Positions 14,743-24,329 of a DNA stretch of 64,000 bases are shown piece by piece. The notes beneath the pieces are model-generated. The model worked only from the letters and a program-made list of their open reading frames with translations, searched no databases and had not been told where the DNA came from. Numbering within the stretch: the stretch's first letter is position 1; every line of letters begins with the position of its first letter. The position numbers were made by a program, and so were the translations under genes. Source of the DNA: DASQPA01 sp963757335 (GTDB lineage: Bacteria; Acidobacteriota; Thermoanaerobaculia; Multivoradales; UBA5704); contig CAVWRJ010000002.1 in NCBI GenBank assembly GCA_963757335.1, positions 372,001 to 436,000 on the forward strand, read 5' to 3'.

Positions 14743-15129
14743 ATGAAGACGAAGGAAAAGGCCGTCGCTGTCGTTGAAGGAAACCTGCCCCAAGAGGGCC
14801 GGATCGCGGTTCAGCGCCTGAAGCCCGAACGGGTCCAGGAAGGGCTCGCCCTGCGGAGGATGCTCCAGCACCGCAAGGTGGTGGACCGCCTCGAGCGGTT
14901 GCCCGGGTGGAAGCTCGCTCCCGGCGGCCGGGCGATCGGCAAGGTGCGCGCGATCGCCGACCCGCAGCACGCGGCGGCCTACGCGGCCTTCGCCGTTTCA
15001 CTGGCGGCCGTGCGTCACCAGCCGCTCCGGCTCACCTTCGCATCCGGCCAGCTCGCCGTCACCTTGAGAAGCCGCTCCGGCCACGGGATTCCCGGGACTC
15101 TCCTGGATTTCGCGGCCGAGCTCGGCTGA
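14743..15129 (+). CDS. Pterin-4a-carbinolamine dehydratase-like protein, divergent
   Basis: A 128-residue protein starting after AGAGGAGG. Residues about 45-128 resemble the dehydratase fold: LERLPGWKL, then a helix AAAYAAFAVSLAAVRHQP, then LRLTFASGQLAVTLRSRSGHGIP and LLDFAAEL. The family motif is normally H-H-P followed by an aromatic, a second His and an Asp. Here it is H-Q-P with the aromatic changed, so catalysis may be weak or lost and the protein could have another role. The first 45 residues are an extra basic extension. No aromatic amino-acid hydroxylase is nearby. Confidence 0.55.
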   Translation: MKTKEKAVAVVEGNLPQEGRIAVQRLKPERVQEGLALRRMLQHRKVVDRLERLPGWKLAPGGRAIGKVRAIADPQHAAAYAAFAVSLAAVRHQPLRLTFASGQLAVTLRSRSGHGIPGTLLDFAAELG

Positions 15130-15188
15130 AAGACCGTCCCCGACAACGTAAAACCTGAACGCAACCCAAAACCAAAGGAGAAATGACC

Positions 15189-15659
15189 ATGTCTACGACC
15201 GCTCAACCCACCCCCACCCCCGTCCCCAGCCCCACCCCGCAGCCGAAGAAGAAGAAGGGGAAGCCCAACGCCTTCGCCGACCACCTGCGCAAGTGGGATT
15301 CGCTGCTCAACGCCGTGGCGGACCACGCGGCGGAGCTCGCGCCCATCGAGGCGCACCGGGCGGCCCTCGCCGACAGCCTGGACAAGGCCCGGCAGGCCAA
15401 GGGCCTCCAGGAGTCGCACCTGGCGACCAAGCAGGTCATGACCCAGAACCTGAGCGAGATCTTCACCGAGGGCAAGGACCGGGCGACCCGTCTGCGCGGG
15501 GCGATCCGTGCCGAGCTGGGGCTCACGACCGAGCAGCTCGTACAGTTCGGTATTCACCCCGTCCGCCGCCGGCCGTCGCGCCACAAGCCGGCCGCAGCCC
15601 CGGCGCCGGCGCCGCAAGTGGAGGTTTCGGCGACGAAGGCGATCCAGGGGACCGAGTAG
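15189..15659 (+). CDS. Hypothetical protein with Pro/Lys-rich N-terminus
   Basis: 156 residues; ATG 15189 is at good distance from AAAGGAG, with another in-frame ATG at 15183. The order is a Thr/Pro-rich tail (TAQPTPTPVPSPTPQPKKKK), a helical central domain (residues about 25-125, including DHLRKWDSLLNAVADHAAEL and LSEIFTEGKDRATRLRGAIR), and an Arg/Pro/Ala-rich end. The middle part could form a helical bundle. No signal peptide or enzyme motif is present. It follows the pterin-like gene by 59 bases in the same orientation and may be co-transcribed. Confidence 0.65.
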   Translation: MSTTAQPTPTPVPSPTPQPKKKKGKPNAFADHLRKWDSLLNAVADHAAELAPIEAHRAALADSLDKARQAKGLQESHLATKQVMTQNLSEIFTEGKDRATRLRGAIRAELGLTTEQLVQFGIHPVRRRPSRHKPAAAPAPAPQVEVSATKAIQGTE

Positions 15660-15796
15660 GAGTGACAGGTAGGACTCAGACGGAGTAACCCTCGCCGGCG
15701 CGCCCGGGCGCGCCTGCGGGGGGTGTTTGGAGTCGACGGTCGCTTACGGGAGCCGGGGAGCCGTCCGGCTGCCCGCACGGCCTCCGGCCTGACCCG

Positions 15797-16279
15797 CTAC
15801 ACCCTCTTTTTCGGTGCCCACTTCTCCAGAAACGCGAGGATCTTGTCCGCCACGTACTTGTCTTTGTCCATGAAGGAGTCCGGCGTCTCCGAGAGCAGGA
15901 ACGTGCCGTCGGTCTCCAGCACGAAGAGGTGCGGATAGGACGGGATAGACGGGTAGCGGGCGAGGAAGGTCTCATTCTTCACGTCAGCGCTGAAGTTGAC
16001 CTTGATCACGATGAAGCCCTCCTCCAGCCGCTTCGCCAGGCGCTCGTCCTCATGGACCACCTTGTTGAGCAGGCGGCAGTAGACGCACCACTCGCCGCCA
16101 ACCTCAAGAAGGATGCGTTTGTTCTCTCTCTGCGCTTGGGGGATGGCGGCCACGAGATCGGCCGCAGGATCCCGGGTCTTGTCGTAGCCCGCTGGTGGCA
16201 GCTTGGAGGGAGTGCCGGCGTGGGCGGCGAAGGAGCATAAGGAAACCGCGAGGGCCAGCAACGTCGTCATTCGTCTCAT
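15797..16279 (-). CDS. Exported thioredoxin-like protein
   Basis: ATG 16279 with GAGGAG gives a 160-residue protein. A signal peptide (MRRMTTLLALAVSLCSFAAH) is followed by a thioredoxin-like domain with the redox motif WCVYC in EVGGEWCVYCRLLNKVVHED and the cis-proline strand in SIPSYPHLFVLETDG. This fits the thioredoxin_7/DUF255-like periplasmic group that reduces or isomerises disulfides. It may act on Cys-rich secreted proteins like those encoded nearby, but this is inference. A longer frame to 16357 adds no conserved sequence. Confidence 0.8.
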   Translation of the reverse strand: MRRMTTLLALAVSLCSFAAHAGTPSKLPPAGYDKTRDPAADLVAAIPQAQRENKRILLEVGGEWCVYCRLLNKVVHEDERLAKRLEEGFIVIKVNFSADVKNETFLARYPSIPSYPHLFVLETDGTFLLSETPDSFMDKDKYVADKILAFLEKWAPKKRV

Positions 16280-16779
16280 CAGGATCTCCTCGCTGAGAAC
16301 CGGTACGACGCTACGGCTCCACACCCAACGAAAGCTACCGGTAAAGCACTCTAGCATCCGGGCTTACCAGAGGCAACGGGCGGCGGATTCTCTTTCAGGG
16401 GTAGAGTCGACGGCGGGCGCGGTGACTGTAGACCGACAAGAAAGTCCGACCTTCCTTGCCAGATCGCCGAGCTTGTCGAGCGCCTGCGCGACTGGCCCGA
16501 CGTCTCCGCCGTTCGCGCCCTGCTGGAGGCACCTCTCGGTCGAGGAGTACTGAGGCCCGCTGATGCCAGGCGAAAGGTGTTCTAGCACCGAGGCCCTGGG
16601 CCTCCAGGCCTCGTAGAACCATCCGACGCGGGCCTGCGACACTGTGATTAGGAATCAGATCGAGGAAAGGCGCGCGCAGCCCTCGGGCTCGCTCCGCTCC
16701 GCCTTCCGCACCCTACTTAAGGAAGCTATCGTCCGAAGCCGGAAACTGTCTCACCCGACTGACCGTGAGGATACGAACG
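16280..16779. other. Intergenic region, no supported gene
   Basis: About 500 bases between divergent genes. Short open frames on both strands lack ribosome sites and recognisable content. It presumably holds the promoters of the thioredoxin-like and the small secreted protein genes, but no clear -35/-10 pair stands out. Confidence 0.5.
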
Positions 16780-17133
16780 ATGAGAATGCGCCGTTTGGTC
16801 TGCCTGCTGGCCCTCGCCTGCTCCCTCTTTGCCCTCGCCGCGAACGCCGCGGTCCCGGCCGTGCCGCACCTGACGGTCCAAAGCAATTTCTGCTTCGGCT
16901 CGAACGACATCATCTGGACCGCGGTGAGCGGCGCCACCTACTACGAGCTGTGGGGCTCGAACTACACCAACTTCACCCCCCAGAGCGTCTGGTACTCCGG
17001 CCCCTTCACCAGCCACTCCACCACCACGGCCGCGCTTCCGACCACCTATTTCCACGTCCGCGCCTGTAACACCGGCGGCTGCAGCGCCTTCAGCAATACC
17101 GGCGTCGCCCGGTATTACAACGGCTGCCAGTAA
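16780..17133 (+). CDS. Small secreted protein with fibronectin-III-like fold
   Basis: 117 residues from ATG 16780 (GAGGAT upstream). A signal peptide (MRMRRLVCLLALACSLFALA) is followed by a single beta-rich domain: PAVPHLTVQS, IIWTAVSGATYYELWGSN, TTYFHVRACNTGGCSAFSN. The W...ATYYELWGS and YFHVRACN patterns are those of fibronectin type III domains of bacterial extracellular proteins. Four cysteines follow the signal. No catalytic part is attached, so it may be an adhesion or binding module. The start codon at 16765 (GTG) is less likely because the signal peptide would be extended. Confidence 0.65.
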   Translation: MRMRRLVCLLALACSLFALAANAAVPAVPHLTVQSNFCFGSNDIIWTAVSGATYYELWGSNYTNFTPQSVWYSGPFTSHSTTTAALPTTYFHVRACNTGGCSAFSNTGVARYYNGCQ

Positions 17134-18171
17134 GATTTTCTCCCTCCCCGCCAGAGGAGCACCCCCGCGGCGCCGGAAGGAACAGGGAGCCGTGGGGGGA
17201 GGGCCCCCCTGGGAAGGCGACCGCGGCGGCGCGGCTCTGGGCGTCCACGCCGAAGATGACGGGGACGGCCCACTGGCGCTCTACACCGTGATATACCATC
17301 ACCGATCGAGAACAGAATCAGCCTCGGCAAGGGCGTGGCCACTGCTTGATCGAAGATCCCCGTGAAGGTTCCGGAGAGGCGTGAAGGCCTACGGCAGGCC
17401 GAATCTCTCCAGCCGCGCAGGCGAGTAGTACACTGCCCGCTCGTCCCTCAGCACCTGAGTGGGTATGATTTGCGTAGCAAATAGATCGACCAGGCAGTCG
17501 AACTCGAAAAGTCGATCCGAACTGCGCCAGGTGGCTGGCACCTCTCGGCTCGGTGTCCCACGGATCGTCGAGGAGGAGAACATGAGCCCCGCCTCGTCCG
17601 GCGAGTAGGTGATGACGGGTTGGTTCTCGAGTCTGTCTCGCCGTAGCTCTGAGTCTGTGCTGTCTCGCCAGGTGGGTGGCACCTGTTGGGGCTCTATACG
17701 AGTAGCCGGGGAAGAACGTAAAGGGCGCATTGGGCCTTGCCCCGATCGAGTGGGCACTTGGGTTGGGTCCGCAGTTGGATGTCGAGGCGGCCCTCTCCCA
17801 GGAGGTCCAGGGCGACCGCCGGGGCCGGCTCGGGCTCCGCTTGGCCCGGGCGCCCACCTGGCTCCAGACCGTTTCGTGAAGGCCTGGGTCGGATCGAGGA
17901 TCGAGACCGGAAGATCGAGCCCCCGGAGGGTCTTGCGCAGGGTGAAGGCCACAAGCAGACCGCCCGCATGGTCAACGCCGGCCGGGGAGAAGGTTGTCAT
18001 CACGCTTTCCGGTCCCGGGTCGCGGTAGAATCATGCGTCTCGCGAGATCGCGAGCCCTCAAGCTTAGAGCCAGGCCGGAGGAGGCCGAGATGATGGTGGA
18101 ACACCGTTTGCGGGCTGTGATCCTGGAGGATCACCTGATCCCTCGGGCAGCAACCGAGGGAGTCGGCTGAC
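17134..18171. other. Intergenic or decayed region before the defence operon
   Basis: A long minus-strand frame (17389-18003) reads MTTFSPAGVDHAGGLLVAFT and LRGLDLPVSILDPTQAFTKR at its start but becomes Arg/Pro-rich, and another minus frame then looks better (LDLLGEGRLDIQLRTQPKC). This suggests a frameshifted pseudogene. Its far end contains two similar short stretches (QQVPPTWRDS and REVPATWRSS). A 26-codon plus-strand ORF beginning at ATG 18091 (MMVEHRLRAVILEDH) ends right at the Vsr start and may couple translation. None is annotated as a gene with confidence. Confidence 0.35.
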
Positions 18172-18591
18172 TTGGATACGGTAAGTCCCGAAAAGCGGTC
18201 GGCCATGATGGCGAGCATCCGTGGGAAGGACACCGCGCCCGAACTACGCGTCCGCCGCGCTGCTCATGCACTCGGCTTCCGGTTCCGGTTGCATCGGCGC
18301 GATCTCCCTGGTTCGCCTGATCTTGTGTTCCCGCGGCTCCGGAAGGTCATCTTGGTCCATGGTTGCTACTGGCACCGGCATCCAGGCTGCCGGTTTGCCT
18401 ACACACCCAAGTCGAATACAGCGTTCTGGGAGCATAAGTTCGAGGGCAACCTGAAGCGAGACCGGCATGCTCGGTCAGAGCTTCAACGACTGGGCTGGGA
18501 CCCCCTGGTGATCTGGGAATGCACAACCTATAATCTGGATGACCTAAAGGAACGAATCGGGTCGCATCTGCGGCGATGTGGGGAGGGATGA
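18172..18591 (+). CDS. vsr: Very short patch repair (Vsr) endonuclease
   Basis: A 139-residue homologue of Vsr, which nicks next to T:G mismatches made by deamination of 5-methylcytosine. MDTVSPEKRSAMMASIRGKD then TAPELRVRRAAHALGFRFRL is the conserved N-terminus; DLPGSPDLVFPRLRKVILVH gives the catalytic aspartate and GCYWHRHPGC the metal-binding Cys/His set. The family pattern requires a TTG start at 18172. The 3' end overlaps the start of the cytosine methyltransferase, as is common for Vsr/Dcm pairs. In this operon it either repairs methylation damage or serves as a nicking partner. Confidence 0.9.
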   Translation: MDTVSPEKRSAMMASIRGKDTAPELRVRRAAHALGFRFRLHRRDLPGSPDLVFPRLRKVILVHGCYWHRHPGCRFAYTPKSNTAFWEHKFEGNLKRDRHARSELQRLGWDPLVIWECTTYNLDDLKERIGSHLRRCGEG

Positions 18592-20081
18592 GCAGAGACT
18601 CTACAGTCCGCGCCACGAAGCTTCGGCGCATTCGAACGGGGGCGAAGCCACGCACGCTTGAGCTCTGCTCGGGTTGTGGAGGTTTGTCGCTCGGGCTTGC
18701 CGCCGGCGGCTTCAGCCTCCAGGCGCACGTGGAAAACGATCCGAATGCAGCACAGACGTACGCCCTCAACTTCAAGCCACCGGCGGGTACGCCGCCAGCG
18801 AAGTGGGGGGCGCCGAGAGACATGGTCGAACAGAGTGCAGAGGACATTGTAGAGGACCTCGGCCTTGCTTCGCCTGCCGTCGAGGCATTCGATGTTCTTG
18901 CGGCCGGGCTTCCCTGCCAGGCGTTCGCTCGCATTGGACGCTCGAAGCTGCGCTCCCTGGCCGGCGACGATGAAGCCTACCGGAACGATCCACGAGCCAG
19001 GCTGTACGAGCGCTTTCTCGAATTCGTCGAAGCTGTCCAGCCGGTCGCGATTGTCATCGAGAACGTCCCGGACATCCTGAACTTCGGCGGTCATAACGTG
19101 CCAGAGGAGATCTGCGAGACGCTCGAGCTATCGGGTTATCGAACCGGCTACACCTTGCTGAACGCAGCCTTCTATGGCATACCCCAGATGCGCGAGCGCC
19201 TGTTCCTCGTCGCCATCGATCGGTCCCTGGGTATTGGGCCCAGCTTTCCTGATCCGTCACGTACTGTCGATCTGTCTCCAAGCTATGAAGGTGCGCGAAC
19301 GTTTGCACTCAGGCATGTTCCGGCGGCGGCTTCGCGGTTCCTGCCAATCCCACGACCGGCCTTAGGGCTGCCGGATGCCGTTTCGGTCCGGGAAGCTCTG
19401 GCCGATCTTCCCTATATCTCCACTCACTTCCGCGATCCGGCTTCGATGCGGCGTCGCAAGGTCACGGACGAATTGCCCTACCGCAGCTATTCTGGCCTGC
19501 ATGACTATGCGCGTCTCATGCGGGAACGGCCCGGCTTCAAGACTGGCAAATTTGTCACCGGCAACGTCGTGAGGCTGACACCTCGGGATTTTCCGATCTT
19601 CCGCAGAATGCCTCTGGGCGCCGACTATCCTCATGCGTTGAGGATCGCGGAAGAGCTCTTTGCCGAGAAGCTGACCTCAGAGCCATTGCCGCCGCGGCCC
19701 GGGAGCAAGGCATGGGAGGAGCTGCGCAAGCTGTGCGTACCACCCTATGATCCGGAAAAATTCCCAAACAAATGGTGGAAACTTGAACCGTCGCTGCCGT
19801 CACGGACGCTGACCGCACATATGGGAAGGGATACCTATTCTCATATCCACTGGGACTCACGGCAGCAGAGGACGATCTCGGTACGCGAGGCTGCCAGGCT
19901 GCAGTCCTTTCCTGACGGTTTCCAATTCGCTGGATCGATGAACGCGGCGTTCCGCCAGATCGGCAACGCCGTGCCTCCGCTGCTCGCGCAGGCCATTGCA
20001 GAACAACTCCGGAAGGACCTCATGACTGTGCCTGTCGAGGAAAATGCGCGGCTGGAGGCTCCTGAGGGCATGGCCGCGTGA
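18576..20081 (+). CDS. C5-cytosine DNA methyltransferase
   Basis: 501 residues with the ordered motifs of m5C methyltransferases: motif I LELCSGCGGLSLGLAAGG, motif IV AAGLPCQAFARIG with catalytic Cys114, motif VI VIENVPDIL, motif VIII QMRERLFLVA, motif IX RTLTAHMGRDTYSHIHW near REAARLQSFPDGF, and motif X QIGNAVPPLLAQAIAEQL. The target-recognition region lies at about residues 230-400. ATG 18576 overlaps vsr by 16 bases; ATG 18588 is an alternative with a purine-rich tract too close to be ideal. It presumably protects the host DNA in a restriction system with the genes downstream. Confidence 0.9.
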   Translation: MWGGMSRDSTVRATKLRRIRTGAKPRTLELCSGCGGLSLGLAAGGFSLQAHVENDPNAAQTYALNFKPPAGTPPAKWGAPRDMVEQSAEDIVEDLGLASPAVEAFDVLAAGLPCQAFARIGRSKLRSLAGDDEAYRNDPRARLYERFLEFVEAVQPVAIVIENVPDILNFGGHNVPEEICETLELSGYRTGYTLLNAAFYGIPQMRERLFLVAIDRSLGIGPSFPDPSRTVDLSPSYEGARTFALRHVPAAASRFLPIPRPALGLPDAVSVREALADLPYISTHFRDPASMRRRKVTDELPYRSYSGLHDYARLMRERPGFKTGKFVTGNVVRLTPRDFPIFRRMPLGADYPHALRIAEELFAEKLTSEPLPPRPGSKAWEELRKLCVPPYDPEKFPNKWWKLEPSLPSRTLTAHMGRDTYSHIHWDSRQQRTISVREAARLQSFPDGFQFAGSMNAAFRQIGNAVPPLLAQAIAEQLRKDLMTVPVEENARLEAPEGMAA

Positions 20082-20096
20082 GAAGTTGGAGGCAGG

Positions 20097-21590
20097 TTGC
20101 AAACGGTTGAGATCATCCCTTCAGCGTCCGCGCTCATTCATTCGCTCCGTGGCATCGGCTACTCGCCCGAGACTGCGGTTGCCGATCTCATCGACAACAG
20201 CATCGCTGCCGGTGCCACCTCTGTCGATATTGCCATCGACTGGAATGATGGTGACCCGCTCCTGGCAATTCTTGACGACGGAAGAGGACTCGATCGCGGC
20301 GGTCTTGTCGCCGCAATGTGCTTTGGTGGAGCGGGTCCTCTTGCCGAACGACCTGAGGGCGACCTCGGCCGCTTCGGTCTTGGCTTGAAAACCGCATCCC
20401 TGTCGCAGTGCCGCCGGATGACCGTTGCAGGCCGTCGCAACGGTCATACCGTCTCACTCGTCTGGGATATCGACGAGGTGGCTTCACGAAGGCGATGGGA
20501 CGCAATCGAACCGGATACGCTTCCGCGTTCACCCCTGACAGACCGCCTCGAGGAGCGACCGAACGGCACTCTCGTGATCTGGGAACAGATGGATGCGACC
20601 GGCGGCCTGTCGGGGCTGGACAAGGAGACCTTCTTCCTTCGCGTTCAGGATATTCGCGCCCACGCTGCGATGGTGTTCCACCGGTTCCTGGGTGGGGATG
20701 CGCGGCGTCTCGCCATCATGGTGAACGGCCGGCCTGTCCGACCGTGGGATCCGTTTCTGCGCTCGCATTCAGCGACGATTACAATGCATTCCGAACGCCT
20801 GCGTCATGCCGGCGCTACGATAGTCGTCACTCCCCATGTCCTACCTCACCGCGACCGTTTCGCAAATGACGCCGATCACGAGGCCGCAGGCGGCCCAGGC
20901 GGATGGGGCGAGCGGCAGGGCTTCTATGTGTATCGTGGGCGGCGGATGGTGGTCGCCGGCGGCTGGCTCGGGCTGGGGGGCACGCGAGCATGGACGCGGG
21001 AGGAATCGAGTCGCCTTGCCCGCATCTCTGTCGATCTCCCGCTTGGAGTCGACGCGGAATGGCGGATCGACGTCCGAAAGTCGCTTGCCCGCCCGCCAGG
21101 AGCACTGCGGAGACAACTGACGGAAATCGGCGCCGTGTGCCGCGAGAGGGCTCGCGAGGTCTTCGCTTGGCGAGGCAGTCGCGGCCGGAAAAAGACGGCG
21201 ACAACCGATGACGATCCGGTGTGGATTGCCGATCGTCACGGCTCACGGCTGAGTTACCACATCAGCCGCCTGCACCCGGCTGTGCGCGCTGTCACCGATC
21301 GCCTAGGCGAGGACGCAAATCTGCTTGATGGCCTGCTGGCATTGATTGAACGGAGCGTGCCTGTGGAGCGCATCTGGCTCGATGTGTCGGAAGCCGAGGG
21401 AGCAGGTACAGCCACGCTTGACGCTGCCGAGACCGCGAAGCTCGCCGGACAAATCGTCGTTCTGCTTGCGGCCATGCCCGATGACGAGCCTGCAAGCGAG
21501 AGGCTGGAACGTCTGTTACGCCATCTGCCCGGGCCTTCGCCTGTGCTTCGACGATCCGTTCTGCAACTGATGGAGGCCCCGCGTGAGTAA
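20097..21590 (+). CDS. GHKL (MutL/MORC-like) ATPase of a restriction-type defence operon
   Basis: 497 residues starting at TTG 20097, five bases after GGAGG. The ATP-binding Bergerat fold is clear: AVADLIDNSIAAGATSVDIA (N-box), LLAILDDGRGLDRGGLVAAM (G1, DxGxG) and GDLGRFGLGLKTASLSQ (G2), then VIWEQMDATGG. The rest (residues about 190-497) carries transducer-like and unassigned helical parts. Such MutL/MORC-related ATPases are known next to methyltransferase, Vsr, Z1 and nuclease genes and are thought to switch DNA-bound complexes. The stop overlaps the GTG of the Z1 gene by eight bases. Confidence 0.85.
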   Translation: MQTVEIIPSASALIHSLRGIGYSPETAVADLIDNSIAAGATSVDIAIDWNDGDPLLAILDDGRGLDRGGLVAAMCFGGAGPLAERPEGDLGRFGLGLKTASLSQCRRMTVAGRRNGHTVSLVWDIDEVASRRRWDAIEPDTLPRSPLTDRLEERPNGTLVIWEQMDATGGLSGLDKETFFLRVQDIRAHAAMVFHRFLGGDARRLAIMVNGRPVRPWDPFLRSHSATITMHSERLRHAGATIVVTPHVLPHRDRFANDADHEAAGGPGGWGERQGFYVYRGRRMVVAGGWLGLGGTRAWTREESSRLARISVDLPLGVDAEWRIDVRKSLARPPGALRRQLTEIGAVCRERAREVFAWRGSRGRKKTATTDDDPVWIADRHGSRLSYHISRLHPAVRAVTDRLGEDANLLDGLLALIERSVPVERIWLDVSEAEGAGTATLDAAETAKLAGQIVVLLAAMPDDEPASERLERLLRHLPGPSPVLRRSVLQLMEAPRE

Positions 21591-24329
21591 CGACCCGATT
21601 CTTACGCTGACCAATATGGCGCGCCAGCTCCTGGCATCTCGAGCAGAGGCCGCGCTCGACAGGACGGAAATCGAGCGCGCCGTTCAGAGCGTCGCGCCCA
21701 TCGTCTCCGCCACGACAGGACACGACTTCACGTCGGGAGAGCTGGCAGGTATCGTCCGTGTGCTGGAGGCTCTCTTCGTCGTCGAACAGGGCGAGGCGCT
21801 GGCCCTCACCGACCGGAGACGGCCACCCGAATGGTATGTAGGTCAGCGCCGGCGGCCGGGTGCGTTCATGGGCCGCTACCTTGAGAAACTCGCTGAAGAT
21901 AGCTGGCCGGTCCGCTCTGTCGAGGAGCTGCGCGATAGTACCGCCAGGGTGCTCGAGCTGCTTGACGACCCTCAGCGTGAGGGCCCGTGGGACTGGCGCG
22001 GCCTGGTCGTGGGCGACGTGCAGTCAGGCAAGACGGCGCACTATGCAGGGTGATCAATCGAGCGGCCGATGCCGGCTATCGAGTGATTGTCGTGCTTGCC
22101 GGGATGCACAATGTGCTGCGTCTTCAGACACAGCAGCGCCTCGAGGCGGATTTTCTCGGATGGGACACCAATCCAGACTCGGCCGGCGCAGACGGCCGCC
22201 GAAAGGCGATCGGCGTGGGACGTATTCACCCGCGGCTGAACGTCGACAGCCTTACCGTCGCCATCCCGAACGGGGACTTCAGCCTCCAGATCGCCCGTCA
22301 GGCGAATTTTGCTCCCCTCAGTCAGCCTTGTCTGTTTGTGGTGAAGAAGAATGGTAGCATTCTGCAGAACCTCAATCGCTGGATCGCGCGCCTGCCAGAC
22401 GAATCGCGCGCTGCCCCGTTGCTAGTCATCGACGATGAGGCGGATCAGGCGTCGATTGACACTCGGGACCAGCCACTGCTCCCGGATAACACCTTCGACG
22501 AAGACTACGATCCGACGAGGATCAACGGCGAGGTCCGCAAGCTTCTGAATGCGTTCAGCCGGTCGGCCTACGTTGCCTATACGGCGACGCCATTTGCCAA
22601 TATTCTGATGCACGATGAGCGCTCCGCCAAGAACTATGGCGCCGACCTCTTTCCCTCGACTTTCATCATCTCTTTGACACCGCCGGACGACTATTTCGGC
22701 CCGGTAGCCGTGTTTGGGACAAATGACGAGGGCGATCAGGGTGGACTGCCCCTTATCCGTCCTGTCGACCAATCGGGCGAAGCCTGGATTCCAGACCCGC
22801 ATGACAAGACCCTTCGGCCGGCCTGCCAAGGCGAGGACCGCGTTCCGCCCAGTCTAGAACAAGCGATCGATGCTTTTCTTCTTGCTTGCGCCGCCCGGTT
22901 GGCCCGTGGGCAGGACAGGTCGCACAATTCCATGCTCGTGCATGTCTCCCGCTTCGTAGACGTCCACGATGTCGTCCACAGGCAGGTACAGCGATACCTG
23001 GACGTTACGCGTGCTCTGATCTCAGGTGGCGATCGAGGAACGCTTGAGCGGTTGCAGCGGCTCTGGGATACCGACTTCTTTCCAACCGGCGAGGCCGTCC
23101 GGCATACCGTGTTCGGTCGCCGCACGGATCCCCTGGACTGGGCTGCCATTCTCGAACGCCTTCCTGACAGCGGCGACAGGATCAGAGTGGTCGTTACCAA
23201 CGGACGATCGAAGGCAGGTCTCGACTATGAGGCTTATAGGGACTCGGGACTGTCGGTGATCGCCATTGGCGGCGACAAGCTTTCACGAGGGCTTACTCTC
23301 GAAGGCCTGACGGTCAGCTATTTTCTGCGCATCTCGAAGCAGTACGACAGCCTTCTTCAAATGGGCCGCTGGTTCGGCTATCGCCGCGGCTTTGCCGATG
23401 TCTGCCGCCTGTACACCACGCCGGACATGGAGGACTGGTTCCGGCATGTCGCGACCGCCAACAAGGAGCTTCGGTCTCAGCTTGCGCACATGCAATTGAT
23501 GCTCGCGACACCAAGGGAGTACGGATTGCGAGTCGCGGGTCACAGCATTATGGGTGTCACTGCCGCGAACAAGCAAAGGTATGCCGTACCTCGGCAGGTC
23601 GGCTATGCGGGTGAGGGAAAGATCCAGACGGTCATGTTCCGGGATCCGGTAACCGTCGAGCAGAACGCCGCGGTCACCGAGGCCTTCATCGAAACGCTCG
23701 TCGGCGGTGTCCAGGCCCCACGCCGGCCTGGTACCGGGATACCCGCGAAGGGCGAGCTCTGGCCCAGCGTAGCGGGGCGAGCGGTGGCGGGGTATCTCCG
23801 AAGTCTCGCTTTCCCGCCCGAGAGCTATGAGATCGAGGGAAGACGGCTGGCTGGCTACATCGAAGACCAGATCCGCGTGGGCGAGCTCACTGACTGGGTG
23901 GTCTTTCTCGCGGCCGGCGACAGAGGGATCGAAGTCGAGCTCGCAGGTCGCAGGCTCCTCAGCATCCGTCGGAGCCCGCGCGCCGATCGCTCCACTTCGA
24001 CCCGGTTCATCGTCAAGTCGATCCTGAATCCACCCGATGAGGCAATCGACCTTGCCGACGAAGAATTCATCGAAGCCCTTCGGCAGACAAACGAGGGGCG
24101 CCGTCTTGAAGGCCGGCCCGAAACAGACCGGCCATCGGGACCGAGCGTGCGGGCAGTCAGGGGACAGCGGCCGCAAAGCGGTCTGCTGATCATCTATCCT
24201 CTCGAACCGATCGATATCGCCACCACTCGTCCGCTCATCGGTGTCGTCGTAAGCTTTCCTGAGAGCGCCACGGCGTTGCAGCGCCTCTACCTCGAGAACA
24301 CCGTCGGCCAGCGTGAACAGGCATGGTGA
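21583..24329 (+). pseudogene. Z1-domain ATPase (superfamily II-like), frameshifted after Walker A
   Basis: The first part (21583-22053) ends GLVVGDVQSGKTAHYAG then TGA. The next part resumes from GTG 22050 in the -1 frame as VINRAADAGYRVIVVLAGMH and runs to 24329 without interruption. Intact Z1 proteins read GDVQSGKTxxYxGLINKAADAGY, so a single base is missing near 22048-22050. The downstream part includes LLVIDDEADQASIDTRD (Walker B), SAYVAYTATPFANIL and SVIAIGGDKLSRGLTLEGLTVSYFLR with the late helicase-type motif and QMGRWFGYRRG. The combined length is about 915 residues, normal for the family. If the shift is real, the ATPase is dead or needs frameshifting. Confidence 0.8.
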
